From Paracrocinitomix mangrovi (lineage in GTDB: Bacteria > Bacteroidota > Bacteroidia > Flavobacteriales_D > Crocinitomicaceae): a DNA stretch of 64,000 nucleotides. Position numbers and translations under genes: made by a program. Positions 62,871-64,000 of this stretch are shown here, in pieces; the first letter of the stretch is position 1, and each line of letters begins with the position of its first letter. Where the stretch lies: NCBI RefSeq assembly GCF_019740355.2, contig NZ_CP091819.1, positions 1,736,001 to 1,800,000 on the forward strand, written 5' to 3'. The notes below the pieces were generated by a model. It searched no databases. It was not told the origin of the DNA and saw only the letters and a list, made by a program, of their open reading frames with translations.

Positions 62871-62996
62871 TAGGAAAGCTCACGTCCGACACTTTTTTGT
62901 CCACACTCCCGTTTGCTATTAGGATCTCACCCAATTCAACTACAATTTCATTTTCGTTGAACAAAGTAAATTGCTAGCTTTAGCCAAACGTTAGGT
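62860..62996 (+). repeat. attC site 41
   Basis: R'' GCATAAC; cassette start GTTGTGGCAATT pairs partly. Core GTT at 62990. Type II, 137 bp. Confidence 0.76.
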
Positions 62997-63007
62997 GTCA
63001 TTACAAT

Positions 63008-63475
63008 ATGAATTTAATTGGAACCAACAATACTTGGAAAATATACTGGTCGGACTACCACAACATATTTGAAGAAAGTATTCCTTCTGACACGTGGGTA
63101 TGTATGTTTATCGCTAATTCAGAACCTGACTGGAAACAATTCGAGCAATTTATTAATAAAGCTCTCAGTTTCGGAATAGTTGACTTTAAATCGAACGGTA
63201 AATATGCAGAACAACTTCATGATTATTTTGATTTTCATCTTGTAGACCTAAACTTAGAAATAGAAGAAAAGGACTGGACTGAAGTAATGACCACTTGGCA
63301 CACAAACGAAACTGTTGCCGATACATTTTGGCAGACATTGAATATCGCATGTTTGCCAGATCACCATAGTTATCAAGATGTAAAAGTTCTTTGTTCGGAT
63401 TTGGATGGTTTAAATCGTGAAGATGAATTGGCCAATTATCTGCAAAAGTTTAAAGAAGGCTGGTTACCAAAGTAA
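63008..63475 (+). CDS. Cassette 42: soluble Trp-rich protein, unknown
   Basis: A 155 aa acidic protein with many Trp and Asp. Segments include WKIYWSDYHNIFEES, WVCMFIANSEPDWKQFEQF and a C-terminal LQKFKEGWLPK. Its stop codon TAA is part of the residual attC (AAAGTAAATTGC), so a deletion has joined gene and attC end. No family recognised. Confidence 0.73.
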   Translation: MNLIGTNNTWKIYWSDYHNIFEESIPSDTWVCMFIANSEPDWKQFEQFINKALSFGIVDFKSNGKYAEQLHDYFDFHLVDLNLEIEEKDWTEVMTTWHTNETVADTFWQTLNIACLPDHHSYQDVKVLCSDLDGLNREDELANYLQKFKEGWLPK

Positions 63476-63502
63476 ATTGCTAGCTTTACTCTAACTTTAG
63501 CA
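63470..63502 (+). repeat. attC site 42 (right-end remnant)
   Basis: Only AAAGTAAATTGCTAGCTTTACTC and a mutated core (TTT at 63496) remain. R'', L'' and the central stem are missing, so it should be unable to fold as an attC. Confidence 0.7.
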
Positions 63503-63555
63503 TTAATTAACACTCCCAGGCCAATTTAATACCTAAATTGTTGTTTTATATTGTC

Positions 63556-64000
63556 ATGAAAACCGCTTGGATTATATGTTTAATCATCTTTCCCTTCCTA
63601 AGTATCGGACAGCAAGATTCTACCCTTTCTAAAATTCGAAATCATTTCCTAAATGGAACTTTAGATTCCATGTCTTACCGAATTAATACCTATTCAAATC
63701 AATTCAATAACATTGATAGTTCCATCACATTTTATGTTGAACAAGACACAATTATTGATTCATCTGGAATACAATGGATTGGTAACATAATTCTTGATCC
63801 TTTTAATCAGTTTAATGATGCAAGAATTGGAAAATGGAAATCGTATTATTCAAATGGTCAGTTAAGATCTGAGGGGTCATTTGATCTTGGTGCATTTAAC
63901 TTTTGTCAATTCGCAGGTCCATCAATTGTAGGCTACTATTACAAATCAGGATCATGGACTTACTTTTACGATAATGGTCAAGTAAAAGCAAAAGGAACTT
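63556..64000 (+). CDS. Cassette 43: secreted MORN-repeat protein, incomplete at the window edge
   Basis: Open from ATG 63556 to the edge (148 codons). Signal peptide (FPFLSIGQQ), then MORN-like repeats ARIGKWKSYYSNGQLRSEG and GSWTYFYDNGQVKAKG, as in cassette 22. The 60 bp before the ATG are AT-rich and could hold a promoter (the cassette boundary upstream is damaged). The end of the gene is outside the window. Confidence 0.78.
   Translation, partial: MKTAWIICLIIFPFLSIGQQDSTLSKIRNHFLNGTLDSMSYRINTYSNQFNNIDSSITFYVEQDTIIDSSGIQWIGNIILDPFNQFNDARIGKWKSYYSNGQLRSEGSFDLGAFNFCQFAGPSIVGYYYKSGSWTYFYDNGQVKAKGT

Larger units (their letters stand above)
34070..64000 (+). mobile_element. Integron-type gene-cassette array, at least 43 cassettes, no integrase seen
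   Basis: Forty-three consecutive units, each a short gene plus an attC-like site, run to the window edge. Cassette boundaries are at the core AAACGTTR. Each cassette's first 13 nt are complementary to the R'' end of the same cassette. Two cassettes are duplicated exactly between cores. Genes read + except one. No tyrosine recombinase is encoded in the window, so it is a CALIN-like array or the cassette part of an integron whose intI lies further right or elsewhere. Confidence 0.88.

Noticed and set aside
35113-62996. Strong hairpins between genes could be rho-independent terminators or small RNAs
   Set aside because: Their ends co-vary with cassette starts and duplications break at their cores, which terminators do not explain. 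Incidental effects on transcription remain possible.
34070-64000. Repeats at regular intervals suggested a CRISPR array
   Set aside because: The repeats are 73-279 bp, imperfect and separated by 350-1200 bp of coding sequence, and no cas genes are present. They fit attC sites.
34070-64000. Insertion sequences or prophage as the cause of the array
   Set aside because: No transposase, phage structural or recombinase genes are visible, and no terminal repeats flank the region as a whole.

Overview
The window comes from a Bacteroidota chromosome, most likely a flavobacterium-type organism. The evidence is AT-rich DNA, promoters of the TAnnTTTG type, almost no Shine-Dalgarno signals, and typical gene sets: MraY/WecA plus Wzi/RemB-like capsule proteins, a CyoE-CoxIII-CoxIV-SCO-DUF420 respiratory cluster, DUF6089 barrels, DUF4286, and a TonB with a FPGG-type C-terminal domain. 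I cannot name the species.

Positions 1-33.6 kb are ordinary core chromosome. They carry recA, a Bcp peroxiredoxin, an AddB-like nuclease, a MazG-like pyrophosphohydrolase, rfaE2, an LPG-synthase-like membrane protein, panD, prfB, gcvH, a VanZ-like protein, tonB and deoC. A polysaccharide run follows (cysQ, gmd, fcl, Wzi/RemB-like, WecA-like, Wzi/RemB-like), then heme/copper oxidase genes (cyoE, two subunit III genes, subunit IV, two SCO-like proteins, DUF420). After these come two OmpA-like barrels, rsmA, DUF4286, a TPR protein, a lipoprotein, serS, an unusually extended rpmA, rplU and an EamA transporter. Oddities here are a subunit III with a threefold repeat inserted, a SCO homologue that has lost its copper site, and an L27 fused to a SAP-like tail.

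From about 34.07 kb to the right edge (30 kb, open at the end) lies one continuous array of at least 43 short gene cassettes. All but one carry their genes on the + strand, and each is followed by an imperfect inverted-repeat site of 73-279 bp. The sites have the layout of integron attC sites: an R'' box (NNNYAAC), a spacer, an L'' box (TAAAGC-like), a variable palindromic middle, an L' box (GCTTTA-like), a short spacer and a core AAACGTTR. In nearly every cassette the first 13 nt are the reverse complement of the 13 nt around its own R'' box, not of the neighbour's. Two cassettes occur twice, and the identity breaks exactly at the core GTT. This is strong internal evidence for site-specific cassette recombination. 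No tyrosine recombinase/integrase gene is visible, so within the window this is a cassette array without integrase (CALIN-like), or an integron whose intI lies outside.

The array has a polarity. The first 19 boundaries all keep GTT, the duplicated cassettes are on the left, and damaged cores and R'' boxes accumulate to the right. This suggests that the left end near 34.07 kb is, or was, the insertion end. Cassette products are mostly unknown: about 16 of 43 are lipoproteins or secreted proteins, and several are small membrane proteins. Recognisable ones include an AlkB-like dioxygenase, a GyrB-like pseudo-ATPase domain, a two-gene nucleotidyltransferase cassette, a DUF2262 protein, MORN-repeat proteins, a VOC-fold protein, a free TonB C-terminal domain and a duplicated COX1-motif membrane protein.
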